64,000 nucleotides of DNA from assembly GCA_003223245.1 (NCBI GenBank), contig QHYI01000111.1, positions 1-64,000 of the forward strand. The letters are read 5' to 3'. Shown one piece after another: positions 50,944-60,071 of the stretch. Made by a program: the position numbers and the translations under genes. The notes beneath the pieces were generated by a model that saw nothing but the letters and a program-made list of their open reading frames with translations, did no database searches and was not told where the DNA came from. The DNA comes from Acidobacteriota bacterium. GTDB taxonomy: Bacteria > Acidobacteriota > Terriglobia > Acidiferrales > UBA7541. The first letter of the stretch is position 1, and each line of letters starts with the position of its first letter.

Positions 50944-52254
50944 ATGCCAGCAAACTTCATCCCCGGCCCATCGCCGGTCTACGAGGACTACGCGCGCTGC
51001 ATCCACTGCGGGCTGTGCCTTAACGCGTGCCCAACGTACCGGCTGTGGAATCTCGAGGCGGACTCGCCCCGCGGTCGCATCCACCAGATGTTCCATGTCT
51101 TTCAAAGCGAACTCAGCGGCCAAGCGCAGCCGGAAGCGCGTCTCAGCAATTCCTTTGTCGAACACATCGACAAATGCCTCGACTGCCGCGCTTGCGAAAC
51201 CGCCTGCCCTTCCGGCGTCGAGTACGGGAAGCTGGTTGAACATGCCCGCGCTCGCATCGAGCGAAGTTACGAGCGCTCCTGGATTGCCCGCGCCGCGCGT
51301 GACTTCTTCTTTGAGGAGTTTTTCTCCGCTCACCATTTCATCGAAGACGCGGCCCGCCTTTTCCGCATCTATCAACGTTCCGGCTTGCAGGCCGTCGCCA
51401 GGGGCATAGGCATCCTCAAGCTACTTGGGCTTGCCGAGCGCGACCGCCTTCTGCCTCATATCGATGACGAGTTTTTTTTCAGTCGCATCGGGTCGACTTT
51501 CACGCCGGTGGGGCGGCGCCGGGCCCGCGTCGCTTTTTTCGCCGGCTGCATCGCCAATGTCACTTTTTCCGGGCTGCAGGAAGCCACCGTTCGCGTGCTC
51601 ACGGCCAACGGCTGTGAAGTCGTCGTGCCCGCGGAGCAACTCTGCTGTGGGGCGCTTTCCGTGCATGCCGGGTTCCGCGAAGCCGCGCGCGAATTAGCGC
51701 GAAAAAATCTCGCCGCGTTTCGGCTTGAAGATTTCGACGCAATCGTTACGAACGCGGCGGGTTGTGGGTCGACGCTCAAAGAATATAATCATCTTTTCTC
51801 GCCCAGAGAACCTGAATACACACAGGCTCGTGCCTTCGTGGCCAAGATGCGCGATGTCACCGAGTTTCTCGCAGAACTGGGGCTCAGGGCTAAACTCTAT
51901 CCGCTGCGCCAGCGTGTCACGTATCAGGATTCTTGCCACTTGCTTCACGGGCAGAAGGTCCGTGAGGCTCCGCGCGCTTTGCTCGGCGCGATTCCGCAAC
52001 TTGATTTTGTAGAACTGCCATACTCGGAAATTTGCTGCGGGTCGGCGGGAACCTACAACGTCACACAGACGGAAACGTCGTTGGCGTTGCTCGCTGAAAA
52101 GATGCGCCATGTTCAATCCACCGGGGCGCAAACCATTGTCACCACAAACCCGGGCTGCATGCTGCAACTTCGCGCCGGTGTTGCGCTGCACCAAACAAAC
52201 CAAAGCGTTTTGCACGTGATTGAATTGCTAGACCGCGCATTTCATGCAATATGA
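50944..52254 (+). CDS. GlcF-type Fe-S subunit (glycolate oxidase/HdrD-like)
   Basis: 436 residues. Two [4Fe-4S] motifs near the N-terminus (CIHCGLCLNACP from residue 19; CLDCRACETACPSGVEYG) and two CCG cysteine-rich domains (EQLCCGALSVHAG and EICCGSAGTYNV) with GCGS between, as in GlcF/HdrD. Electron-transfer subunit of glycolate oxidase or lactate/other 2-hydroxyacid oxidation; its flavoprotein partners are not in the window, so the substrate is not certain. ATG 50944 is preceded by AAAGGACG and, 30 bp before it, a TAGAAT box. Confidence 0.88.
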   Translation: MPANFIPGPSPVYEDYARCIHCGLCLNACPTYRLWNLEADSPRGRIHQMFHVFQSELSGQAQPEARLSNSFVEHIDKCLDCRACETACPSGVEYGKLVEHARARIERSYERSWIARAARDFFFEEFFSAHHFIEDAARLFRIYQRSGLQAVARGIGILKLLGLAERDRLLPHIDDEFFFSRIGSTFTPVGRRRARVAFFAGCIANVTFSGLQEATVRVLTANGCEVVVPAEQLCCGALSVHAGFREAARELARKNLAAFRLEDFDAIVTNAAGCGSTLKEYNHLFSPREPEYTQARAFVAKMRDVTEFLAELGLRAKLYPLRQRVTYQDSCHLLHGQKVREAPRALLGAIPQLDFVELPYSEICCGSAGTYNVTQTETSLALLAEKMRHVQSTGAQTIVTTNPGCMLQLRAGVALHQTNQSVLHVIELLDRAFHAI

Positions 52255-52294
52255 AAATCCCATCCGGTGATGAGGCAATAGAATCCGCCTTGCG

Positions 52295-52561
52295 TCATCT
52301 CTCCCCAATTAAATACCGGCAGCCCTTCGGTCCCATCTTAGCGGAGTGCACCGTTCCGGCGGGAACATCGCAGCGGTCCCCGGCTTGATACGTTTCCGTG
52401 CGCCCGTTCATCGTCAGCGTCATTTCGCCGCTCAAGATGATGTGCGCGGTCCCGACGGCGTGTGTGTGATCCGGATAAAATGTGCCTGGCCCGTCCTGCC
52501 AAACGTAGGTCTGCGAAAATCCTTCGAACTTCAATTGTTGTGCCAATTTTCTTTCATCCAT
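52295..52561 (-). CDS. Cupin-domain protein
   Basis: 88 residues. PDHTHAVGTAHIILSGEMTLTMNG and YQAGDRCDVPAGTVHSAKMGP show the two cupin motifs (G-x5-HxH-like and G-x5-PxGxxH). A metal-binding beta-barrel; ligand unknown. It ends 40 bp after, and convergent to, the GlcF gene. Confidence 0.85.
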   Translation of the reverse strand: MDERKLAQQLKFEGFSQTYVWQDGPGTFYPDHTHAVGTAHIILSGEMTLTMNGRTETYQAGDRCDVPAGTVHSAKMGPKGCRYLIGER

Positions 52562-52633
52562 TCGCTCATTGTACCTGCCTCTGGTTTTCCCTTGCCTGCT
52601 TACTTCCTCACTTCATGGCCTCGCAAAACGGCG

Positions 52634-52675
52634 ACGCCCTTTCCGCACCGATGGGGGTTGCCGCGAAAAGGGCGT
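52634..52675 (-). terminator. Possible terminator after the secreted protein at 52725-53612
   Basis: ACGCCCTTTCCGC (52634-52646) pairs with GCGAAAAGGGCGT (52663-52675) with one mismatch around a 16-base loop. On the minus strand it is followed by CGCCGTTTTGCG. The loop is large, so confidence is moderate. Confidence 0.5.
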
Positions 52676-52724
52676 GCCGTCTTCAGGAGAGAAGATCGTG
52701 CTGGCGGAAAAAACGCTGTAAGAA

Positions 52725-53612
52725 TCAAAGTTCGGGCGGCGGCGGTGCCTGACTGGGGCCCATCCTCCGTAGCCCTGCGCGACCCTGCGTTACGGTGTAG
52801 TCGGAAGGCACGGAGAAGAGCGATGCATCTGGCTCGGAGCGCTGAATATTGGTGAGTGTGTAAGTAGTTTCCCCGGACCAGGGATCGCTCCGCTTGCTCA
52901 TCACCACGGTTTGCAAGTCATTCGAATACCAGCGTTCGTGAGTGATGGTAATCGGTTTTTCATTTCCGATTTGGCCTGCAGGAATAGTGCGCGTGATGCG
53001 TGTCCCCTGCACGACCACTCCCGCAATGGTTTGCGTGCCCAGGTCTTCTTTCTTCAAATTCCCATTAGCAATTTCCCGCTCTGCGCGGGAAGCCATCTTG
53101 TTCCGCATCTCTTCCCGCATAGCCCCTCCCATCTTGGCGAAAGGCTTTCCCATTTTCTCTGCGCTTTTCTGGTCAGGATGAAGCAGGTAAGTGACGCCCG
53201 CAACGGGATCGTTGATGACCACGAACGATTTTGGCTGTCCGGAGGCAGCCAGCGGATCAAAGCCTACAAGCGTTAGCTCCCGGCGAACACGGCCCTGGCT
53301 GTCGCGGAAAATGTTGCTCTGCGTTTTTCGCGAAATATGGTTGCCATCGGCCATCGTCTGATTGGTTTCGGAGACAGCCACGGCGCTGAACGGCGCGCCC
53401 GTGACTACTTTTCCGCCATGCATTCCTCCGAAGCCGAGCAACTCCATGCGTTCTCCGAAGGGTGGCGGCACAAAATCGCCTTCCGGCCCCGCCTGCACGA
53501 TCATTCCTTCGTGTGGCGGAGGTGGAGGAGGCGCTTGCTGCGCTCCGGCGGTCCCTGCGTAAAGCGCAGACACGCCCGCGAGGGACAGGGTCAGAATTAA
53601 CTTGCGACTCAT
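52725..53612 (-). CDS. Secreted protein of unknown function
   Basis: 295 residues. Signal peptide MSRKLILTLSLAGVSALYAGTAGAQQ, then a run of prolines. The body has SAVAVSETNQTMADGNHISRKTQ, RRELTLVGFDPL, TYLLHPDQKSAEKMGKPF, and ERWYSNDLQTVVMSKRSDPWSGETTYTLTNIQRSEPDASLFSVPSDYTV. This resembles acidobacterial secreted proteins with an N-terminal part like sigma/anti-sigma associated lipoproteins; I do not recognise a named function. Start ATG 53612 follows AGAAGAGGAGAAGAAAGC. It lies 41 bp downstream of the truncated sigma factor and may share its transcript. Confidence 0.65.
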   Translation of the reverse strand: MSRKLILTLSLAGVSALYAGTAGAQQAPPPPPPHEGMIVQAGPEGDFVPPPFGERMELLGFGGMHGGKVVTGAPFSAVAVSETNQTMADGNHISRKTQSNIFRDSQGRVRRELTLVGFDPLAASGQPKSFVVINDPVAGVTYLLHPDQKSAEKMGKPFAKMGGAMREEMRNKMASRAEREIANGNLKKEDLGTQTIAGVVVQGTRITRTIPAGQIGNEKPITITHERWYSNDLQTVVMSKRSDPWSGETTYTLTNIQRSEPDASLFSVPSDYTVTQGRAGLRRMGPSQAPPPPEL

Positions 53613-53653
53613 GCTTTCTTCTCCTCTTCTCTCCCGAACTGCAAACTCCGTTC

Positions 53654-54109
53654 TTACTCCAACAGACGTACGGCTTCCCGAAACTCCGCCGGCAAGTCCA
53701 GCACTGCTGCCCAAACTTGTTCGATACGCTCGCGTTTTTCCGCCTGGATCCCGGGCGTCGCGTCGTCCTGCAGAACAATTCCTGAGCCTGTCCCGTCCGC
53801 GTTCTTTTCTTCGAGCGGCACTTCGCGTGGCAGGCGTTCAAGGTGCTTCCGCACGCGGTTCCGAGTCACGCCGTAAAGGAAGCCGCCCAGAGTGCCGCGA
53901 GCAGCGTCGTATTTCCTCGGGTCTCGCATTAGCGTCATGAACACGTCCTGCACAATCTCCTCGGCTGCCCAGGGGTTCCCGCTCATACGCAGCGCAAAGC
54001 GATAAAGCGCCGCCTGATGGCGCCGATAGAGGAGCGTAAAAGCCTCCTCATCGCCCTTGCTGGCGCGCCGGAGCAGCACGTCGTCTCTTTCCTGGTCCGC
54101 GATGCTCAT
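53654..54109 (-). CDS. Truncated ECF sigma factor (region 4 helix missing)
   Basis: 151 residues. Region 2: LLRRASKGDEEAFTLLYRRHQAALYRFALRMSGNPWAAEEIVQDVFMTLMRDP with the -10 recognition helix, then LGGFLYGVTRNRVRKHLER. The region 4 start (RIEQVWAAVLDLPAEFREAVRLLE) is present, but the stop follows immediately. In normal ECF sigma factors this point is followed by about 40 residues including the -35-reading helix-turn-helix (YxEIAxxLGxPxGTVxSRLxRAR). None of it occurs in the other frames downstream. GAGAGATG precedes the start. The gene is either broken or a sigma domain acting without region 4. Confidence 0.8.
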   Translation of the reverse strand: MSIADQERDDVLLRRASKGDEEAFTLLYRRHQAALYRFALRMSGNPWAAEEIVQDVFMTLMRDPRKYDAARGTLGGFLYGVTRNRVRKHLERLPREVPLEEKNADGTGSGIVLQDDATPGIQAEKRERIEQVWAAVLDLPAEFREAVRLLE

Positions 54110-54433
54110 CTCTCCTGATCAGAGGTTCTGCCCGGCTCTGTATAAGCATTCCCGTCGGGCGTAGTATAAGTTCCCGTGCTGAGAGTCTGGTTCGGTCGCT
54201 TAGAAGTGCTTGCAAAAGAATAGCTTAGCCGCGCCGAGAGACTTCAGGTCGTGCCGATTCATTCTGCGAGGTACAGAAACCACAGGAAAACGGCCGGCAA
54301 CCATGGCTAAGCGCCGCGCATCGCATTATCGCCGTTGCTCTCTGGAGCCATCGTACGTTTATCGCATATGTATTCTCATCGAGTGAACCGGCGCGAGCTG
54401 CGTCCCACCAGCCAAGCCCGGTGGGTGGTGAAC
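54110..54433. other. Intergenic region with a paired direct repeat
   Basis: Divergent spacer between the truncated sigma gene and the lipoprotein gene. It contains GTATAAGCATTCCCGT (54140-54155) and GTATAAGTTCCCGT (54164-54177), 24 bp apart. On the minus strand each reads as (A)CGGGAA followed by CTTATAC, a possible ECF- or sigma-70-type element repeated. No other gene. Confidence 0.5.
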
Positions 54434-56551
54434 ATGAGGCGGAACCTGGTTCTCCTTGGGACTCTGACTGGAATTGTAATCCTCTTCGTGGGATGTGGTG
54501 GCGGCAACACGGTTTCGTTTTCGAATACCATGCCGACGATCGCCTCGATCTCGCCGACAAGCGTGGCCGCGGGCAGCGGAAATTTCGCACTAACGCTTAC
54601 GGGATCAGGTTTTATCAACACCTCGGTCGTGCATTTTGGGGGCGACGCGCTTTCGCCTTCCTCGGTTGTGACTTGCCAGCTTGCGGGCGGGGGCAAATGT
54701 GAGGCCTTGACCGTCGCGATACCATCCAAAGATGTCTCGGCTTCAGGAACGATTAACGTCTCTGTGGCAAATGCCTCCCTCGTCTCGAATACCATGTCCT
54801 TTACCGTTATGGCGCCGCCGGCTGGAGGCGGCGTGCCAAGCATCATTAGTTTCTCTCCGATGGCGGCTCCCGCAGGGGGCCCGTCGTTCCCCCTGACAAT
54901 TGCCGCGCTCAACGTGGCTTCAGGCGCCACAGTCAATTTCGGCTCTCAAGCACTCACACCTGCTGAGCCGACTCCTTGCTTTGCCGCTTCCGCGTGTGTG
55001 TTGCAAGTGCAGGTTCCGGTAACGGCCATCGCTACCTCCCAGACCGTGCCGCTGTCAATTACAAACCCAGGCACATCGGGAGGCACATCGGCGCCGCAGA
55101 ACTTTCTGGTCATGAACATGAGCCAATTCCCGGTCGAAGACTCGGTGAACAATGCTAGCCCCGCCGTGCCGGGAAACGGCGCGAGTACCTACTCTTCGGT
55201 TTCTGCTGGCGGCGAGTTGGTGGTGTTTGATTCGGTGGCCACGAATCTGGATGCAAAGGCGACGAGCGGCCATTCGCAGATCTATGAAAGGACCAATTGC
55301 TTCGGAATCATTCCGAACTGCACCCCTCAGACCACGCTGATTTCTGTCGCTCCCGACGGCAGCGCCGGGACAGGAGGAACAGAGGGCAGCAAGCGTCCAG
55401 TCATTTCGCCGGACGGCCGTATGGTGGCTTTTGAATCGGACGACACGAATCTTGTGGCAAGCGCAACTCAGCCGATACGCCAGATTTATCTGCGAGACTC
55501 CTGCAACAGCATCTACGGGCCGGTACCGAGTTGTACGCCGCAAACCACTCTGGTTACGCTTGGAGTAGATGGGAAGCCCGGAAATGCTCCCAGCGCCAAC
55601 CCTGCGATTTCAGGATTTGGCTTATTCGTCGCCTACCAATCCGCTGCGACAAATCTGACAGGCACAACCGTCCCAACAGGAGTCGAGCAGGTCTATCTCT
55701 ACCAGAGTTGCCCGGCGATCGCATTGCCGGGCCCAGGTATGCCTGGTGGTACGCTCCCTGGCTGCATGTCGATAACGAGCGTGGTTTCAATGGATGCCAC
55801 CGGCAACCCGGGAGACAAGGATTCCATGAATCCGTCGCTCGATCTTATCGGCTTGAGTCTTTCCTTCGAGTCCCTCGCAGATAATATGGTGGCCAATACG
55901 CCGGGCAACGGCTTTCATCAGGTCTATCTCCGCAGCCTGTGCATGAACCTGCCAATACCAATCCCACCTGGCGGAACGCCGCCTTGTCCCGCAGCTTCGA
56001 CCCAGGCTATTTCCGTGGACGCCCAGGGCAACTTGGGTACAGGGGGCGACAGCATCACGCCTTCGACCGGAGCCCTCGGCGGAGTGGTTGCCTTTGCGTC
56101 GACCGCGACAAACCTCGTGGCTCGAGGCACTTCCGGCTCGCAGATTTTTGTGCGCAATACGTGCTTTGGCTACTTGCAGCAAACGAACTGCACGGTGCAA
56201 ACGGCCGTCATCCCGGTTGCCAATCCGGGCACGCCCACACAACTCGTCCCGAGCTCAAATCCGGCAATTTCTTACGGTAATCGCGTGGCCTTTGGCGCGG
56301 TGCTTGGACCGCCGTCGAATGCAGCGGATGCGTTGGTTGTCGCCGCAGCCGATGTTTGCTTCGTGCCGTATGCGACCTGCACGACGTTGTCGGTCCCCGT
56401 AGTAGTCTCCAACGGAGCTAATGGCAGCCCCGCAAGTGGAATAAATCCGGCGATCGACGGTGCCGGCCTTTTTGTTTCGTTTTCGGGTACGCCGGTGAAC
56501 ACGGCTCTGGGCACAGATCCGGAAATCTTCCTGGCTGCTCCGTTCCTGTAA
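54434..56551 (+). CDS. Lipoprotein with IPT/TIG and TolB-like repeats with paired cysteines
   Basis: 705 residues. Lipobox in LTGIVILFVGCGGG. Two IPT/TIG-like Ig domains (about residues 35-120 and 125-220), then about six repeats of 55-80 residues like RPVISPDGRMVAFESDDTNLV, followed by IYLRDSC...CTPQTTLVTL. Each repeat carries a Cys pair 9-20 residues apart, which suggests a disulfide-stapled beta-propeller of the PD40/TolB type. Predicted cell-surface or periplasmic. The start ATG 54434 follows a GGTGG site. Function unknown; no close pathway partner nearby. Confidence 0.75.
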   Translation: MRRNLVLLGTLTGIVILFVGCGGGNTVSFSNTMPTIASISPTSVAAGSGNFALTLTGSGFINTSVVHFGGDALSPSSVVTCQLAGGGKCEALTVAIPSKDVSASGTINVSVANASLVSNTMSFTVMAPPAGGGVPSIISFSPMAAPAGGPSFPLTIAALNVASGATVNFGSQALTPAEPTPCFAASACVLQVQVPVTAIATSQTVPLSITNPGTSGGTSAPQNFLVMNMSQFPVEDSVNNASPAVPGNGASTYSSVSAGGELVVFDSVATNLDAKATSGHSQIYERTNCFGIIPNCTPQTTLISVAPDGSAGTGGTEGSKRPVISPDGRMVAFESDDTNLVASATQPIRQIYLRDSCNSIYGPVPSCTPQTTLVTLGVDGKPGNAPSANPAISGFGLFVAYQSAATNLTGTTVPTGVEQVYLYQSCPAIALPGPGMPGGTLPGCMSITSVVSMDATGNPGDKDSMNPSLDLIGLSLSFESLADNMVANTPGNGFHQVYLRSLCMNLPIPIPPGGTPPCPAASTQAISVDAQGNLGTGGDSITPSTGALGGVVAFASTATNLVARGTSGSQIFVRNTCFGYLQQTNCTVQTAVIPVANPGTPTQLVPSSNPAISYGNRVAFGAVLGPPSNAADALVVAAADVCFVPYATCTTLSVPVVVSNGANGSPASGINPAIDGAGLFVSFSGTPVNTALGTDPEIFLAAPFL

Positions 56552-56612
56552 ACCACTCTGATTGGGTCTATCACCTTCGCTGGCCTGGGCATGGGGTCAT
56601 GCACAAAGGTGA

Positions 56613-57401
56613 CTATTTTGGTTTCGGCCTGAACATGCGTGCAGCGGTCCGCGTGACAAAGCGGCGCGGAACCAGGCGTTCCCCATGCGTGCCAAGATAA
56701 TTCGCCAGACCGGAAATGACACAGCTCTTTCCAGCAGCAAGAGCTTTCAGTCCGGTTCGTGCTACTTTTTGCGCCGTTTCCGCCCGGTGTCGGAATTTTT
56801 CTTGCCCTGCAACGACATGAAACTCGGATTCCGTCGAACCGGGGCAGAGAGCGCAAACCCTGATTCCGTAAGGCTTCATTTCCTCGGCGAGACCCTCGGC
56901 AAAGAGCAGATCAAAGGCTTTCGTCGCGGCATAGGTGGAAATGTAGGGAACCGCTTGAAAAGAAGCCGTCGAGGCGAGGATCAAGATATCGCCGCGACGC
57001 CGCGCAACCATCGGCTGCAAGAAAAGATGAGTCAGATGAACCACCGCGGCGCAGTTCACCTGAACCATGTCGAGCAGCCGCTGCCTCTCTACAGCGTGGA
57101 ATTCGCCATATTTGCCAAAGCCCGCGTTGTTGATAAGCAGATCGACTTCAATTCCTTTATCCCGCGTGAAAGCAAATATCTTTTCCGCGGCGGCTGGATC
57201 CACTAGATCCGCAGGAAAAACTTCCGTTCGTATTTTGTGCGTTGAAGTGAGCCGGTGGGCCAGCGCATCAAGACGATCCTTACGGCGCGCCGTGAGCACA
57301 AGGTTTGTTCCGCCACTAGCGAGTTCTTCAGCAAGCGCCACGCCAATCCCCGCGCTCGCGCCCGTGACGAGCGCCCATTTGCCCTGCCATTCATTCACCA
57401 T
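56613..57401 (-). CDS. Short-chain dehydrogenase/reductase
   Basis: 262 residues. TGASAGIG (13-20) binds the cofactor, NNAGFG, and YAATK with the catalytic Tyr-x3-Lys. Ser catalytic in ILASTASFQ region. VLTARRKDRLDAL after the first helix (Arg-rich) favours NADPH. The final FVTRTAARMFRPKPK is a basic tail. Similar enzymes are annotated as DltE-like short-chain dehydrogenases; substrate unknown. Convergent with the lipoprotein gene. Confidence 0.87.
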   Translation of the reverse strand: MVNEWQGKWALVTGASAGIGVALAEELASGGTNLVLTARRKDRLDALAHRLTSTHKIRTEVFPADLVDPAAAEKIFAFTRDKGIEVDLLINNAGFGKYGEFHAVERQRLLDMVQVNCAAVVHLTHLFLQPMVARRRGDILILASTASFQAVPYISTYAATKAFDLLFAEGLAEEMKPYGIRVCALCPGSTESEFHVVAGQEKFRHRAETAQKVARTGLKALAAGKSCVISGLANYLGTHGERLVPRRFVTRTAARMFRPKPK

Positions 57402-57474
57402 TCAACCTCTCCGTCCCCCCGTCATTCATCCTTCGCGACCTTCTTCAGTGAGAAGGGAACAGGGGCTTAGCTCC

Positions 57475-57708
57475 TTACTTTTCAAGCCGTAGAAAAGCGT
57501 CTTTGAAGCGCGCGCCTTGGCGCTTGATGCGTTCCATGAGGCGCCGTGCCCAAACAAACTCCACTGCAAGCAATCCTAAGCCCAGCAAAATGACCGGCGT
57601 GCCAGGGCCGGGCGTAAAAATCATGATCGTCCCGAGCAGCAGGAGCGTGAATCCGGCAAGGATTAGAAAGATGCGGCGGACTTGTTTAACTGTATGGAGG
57701 ATCATCAA
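57475..57708 (-). CDS. PGPGW-type small membrane protein
   Basis: 77 residues. Two membrane segments (IFLILAGFTLLLLGTIMI and PVILLGLGLLAVEF) with TPGPGTPVIL between them and WARRLMERIK after, which is the putative-transmembrane PGPGW family pattern (Trp replaced by Thr here). Function unknown. Followed upstream by an SDR in the same orientation, 74 bp away. Confidence 0.75.
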   Translation of the reverse strand: MMILHTVKQVRRIFLILAGFTLLLLGTIMIFTPGPGTPVILLGLGLLAVEFVWARRLMERIKRQGARFKDAFLRLEK

Positions 57709-57919
57709 TGTTCAGGAAAGAGGTTTTTGAGCTCGCGACCTGCAGCCTTTCGGGAGGATGGCGGAGCGGGTGGGATGCAACCATGCTAGCCTAACAGTTT
57801 TCCATTTTTGTTGGTAAATCTTTATCCCTTTGTTGTCAACAAGGGACGCCGGAGGACGCCAAATTGGCGTTTCGCGAGTCCGCCGGAGTAAAGGGAAGCG
57901 AATGCGCTTGGTTTCGTAC

Positions 57920-59698
57920 CTATTGGGGTTGCTTGCTTGGCAGCTCGTTTGTTCCGTTGCGGGGCGAGGGGACGGGGACTGAAGCGAGGTTCTGGAGGAC
58001 ATTGGCGGGCAAGCCTCCGCCGAGCCACGCGAGCACGGCTGCCTTTCCATGCTCCCTGACGAAAGCAGCTACGATTCGGTGGGCCGAGGCGTACGCTTTC
58101 TCCGTATTCTCGCGGGTATCTCCGTGCTTCAGAATCTGCTCGATCTGTTCGACAGTCATCGGCGACGGAGTAGCCTTGGGAACCGCGGGATTCGATAGGT
58201 AGAGTGTGAGTCCCTCGCGGAACCAATGCGGTACGCCTCGCAACGCCCGCGTTTCTATCAAAAGATGATAGAGCTCCTGCCGCAGCGTGGACTCGAGGAT
58301 CGAGCGCCGGCGCAAGTCCGCAAGCGGCTGCAATCGAATGGTCTGGCCGCGTGTGGAAGCGGCCACCCATCCTGGCTGGCCTGTGGTATCGCGATAGCTG
58401 TCCAGCGTGGAGAAAACCTGCAGCCTTACGTGAAACGGAAGGCGCCAGCCCACGTCGTTCTCGGCGTCGCGCAAAAGGTGCTCTGCCACAGGGAAAATGC
58501 TGGAATCCTCCTCGGGATCGCTGCTGATCAGATCAAAACGCTCGTCCGAGCGTTTCTGCCAAATTTCGTTCTCGGTCGAGTTCACTTGCGTTCCCGGATA
58601 GTAAAAGACGAGGATTTCCTTATAGGTTTTGCCTTGCCGTGCCATTTCTTCAGCGCCCGTTTGGCAAAGACCAACGCCGTGTCCCGCGCCGCGGCCGGAG
58701 AACAAGATTCTGCCGCCGGAGTTGCGCAGGTCGTACAGGTCGCTTCGAATCTTGCTCCATCCGAACACGCGATTCACCGCGAAGCGCAGGGAAGGTCCGG
58801 AAAGTGGAAAGCTCGCGGGAGTTCCGCCAGCCAGGCTCAGAGTGCGCACGCGTCCGCCGCTCGTGCGGGAACTGATTTCGAGCTTTTGCCAGTCCTGCGG
58901 AGGTTGTAAACCCCAGGCCAGCAAAGCTTTATTGATTTGCTCGTGCATCATCGTCGTTTGCCACCGGAGGCCACCGCTGGTCATACAATAAGGGTCGGGA
59001 TGGACCGGAAGGTAAGGTTCCGAAACCTGCGCCCAGGTTTCGCCCGCGGCGGCTGTAGTGCCTCCGCAATTCTGGTGGTAAAAGGTCGCGGCCGCTTTGC
59101 CCTGGTAGGACACGTACTCCCCGCGCGTCGCTTCGGTGGCAATTCGAATCCGGTCTGTAACGCTCCTCCAGTAAAAGGCCTGGCAGTGCGTCGTGTCGCA
59201 AAAATCAAATCCTTCCTTTGCATGCTGGCCGTTGAACCGCTTGGCGTAACTCCTGGCGGCCACGGCCATGGCCTTGAGCGCTTCGGAATCCTGGAAGCCG
59301 CCGGTCTCAGCCATCACCACGTGCTGCACGTACTGCTCGATGGGCATGCTGACGAGGATGACCAGCCCACGAGCGGGCGCCTGGATGCGCAGGGGAAACG
59401 AGGACGAGAAGGTTGGGCCATCGGGAGGTTCCAACCTGTAAATGCCGGTGACCAAGAACTCTTTCTGCGCCTCTTTCGTTGCGCCGGGTGTGCTTCCCTT
59501 TGCGGACTCAACCGTCAAACTTTCGCCCGTTTGCTCCGGGCACGTGGGGCAGGATTTCCAATGCAAATGTCCTTCAATGGCTGAGACCGTCAGAGAAGTG
59601 GGAGGATGCGCCGAATAGATTCGAACTTGGACCTCTTCGGCAGGCAGAACAGAGGGGTCGGCAAGGAGCAGCAAAAGAAATGAGGCCCAGGTTCTCAC
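57920..59698 (-). CDS. SpoIID/LytB-domain protein with degenerate peptidase-like C-terminus
   Basis: 592 residues from GTG 59698, which gives a signal peptide (MRTWASFLLLLLADPSVLPAEE); the frame opens to 59782 but without homology. The SpoIID domain runs from about 110 to 400: MPIEQYVQHVVMAETGGFQ (catalytic-Glu region), EALKAMAVAARSYA, QNCGGTTAAAGETW and FSGRGAGHGVGLCQTGAEEMA. SpoIID acts as a lytic transglycosylase on denuded glycan in sporulating bacteria; homologues occur in Gram-negatives with unknown roles. The C-terminal 190 residues contain LRQELYHLLIETRALRGVPHWFREGLTLYL, which resembles a peptidase-MA HExxH...WFREG site in which the first His is a Gln. Confidence 0.82.
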   Translation of the reverse strand: MRTWASFLLLLLADPSVLPAEEVQVRIYSAHPPTSLTVSAIEGHLHWKSCPTCPEQTGESLTVESAKGSTPGATKEAQKEFLVTGIYRLEPPDGPTFSSSFPLRIQAPARGLVILVSMPIEQYVQHVVMAETGGFQDSEALKAMAVAARSYAKRFNGQHAKEGFDFCDTTHCQAFYWRSVTDRIRIATEATRGEYVSYQGKAAATFYHQNCGGTTAAAGETWAQVSEPYLPVHPDPYCMTSGGLRWQTTMMHEQINKALLAWGLQPPQDWQKLEISSRTSGGRVRTLSLAGGTPASFPLSGPSLRFAVNRVFGWSKIRSDLYDLRNSGGRILFSGRGAGHGVGLCQTGAEEMARQGKTYKEILVFYYPGTQVNSTENEIWQKRSDERFDLISSDPEEDSSIFPVAEHLLRDAENDVGWRLPFHVRLQVFSTLDSYRDTTGQPGWVAASTRGQTIRLQPLADLRRRSILESTLRQELYHLLIETRALRGVPHWFREGLTLYLSNPAVPKATPSPMTVEQIEQILKHGDTRENTEKAYASAHRIVAAFVREHGKAAVLAWLGGGLPANVLQNLASVPVPSPRNGTNELPSKQPQ

Positions 59699-60071
59699 GG
59701 TTTGCTCTTTATTTGCCCGTATCCCTGAAAGATCGACTCCGCGGCCATCGACAAGATTGCGGTTTTGAGGATCACTCCACAATCTTAGGACAAACCTGAG
59801 TAGCCGTCGCCAGTGACCTACCTTGTCTAGTTCCTGAAAGTCTACCCGGTGCTTGCGTTAATTTTCAGGTACACTGTACCAATTGTCTGTCGACAATACG
59901 GATTTGGGCCATTTCTTGTACCTTGCGATTGGGAAGTCCGGTTGTTCGTACGCGTAGGACCCAAAGCCGTTCTGCCCGCCCCTATGGTCGAGGTGAGCCC
60001 CGGGCGGCCTCGATCTAGCAAAAGTGCATGCCGCCCGGCAGAGTATCAGTCGTTTTGACGGGGACACACAC
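59699..60071. other. Divergent intergenic region, 373 bp
   Basis: Between the SpoIID gene and the S53 protease gene, which are divergent, so promoters for both should lie here. I saw no strong -35/-10 pair. Confidence 0.4.
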
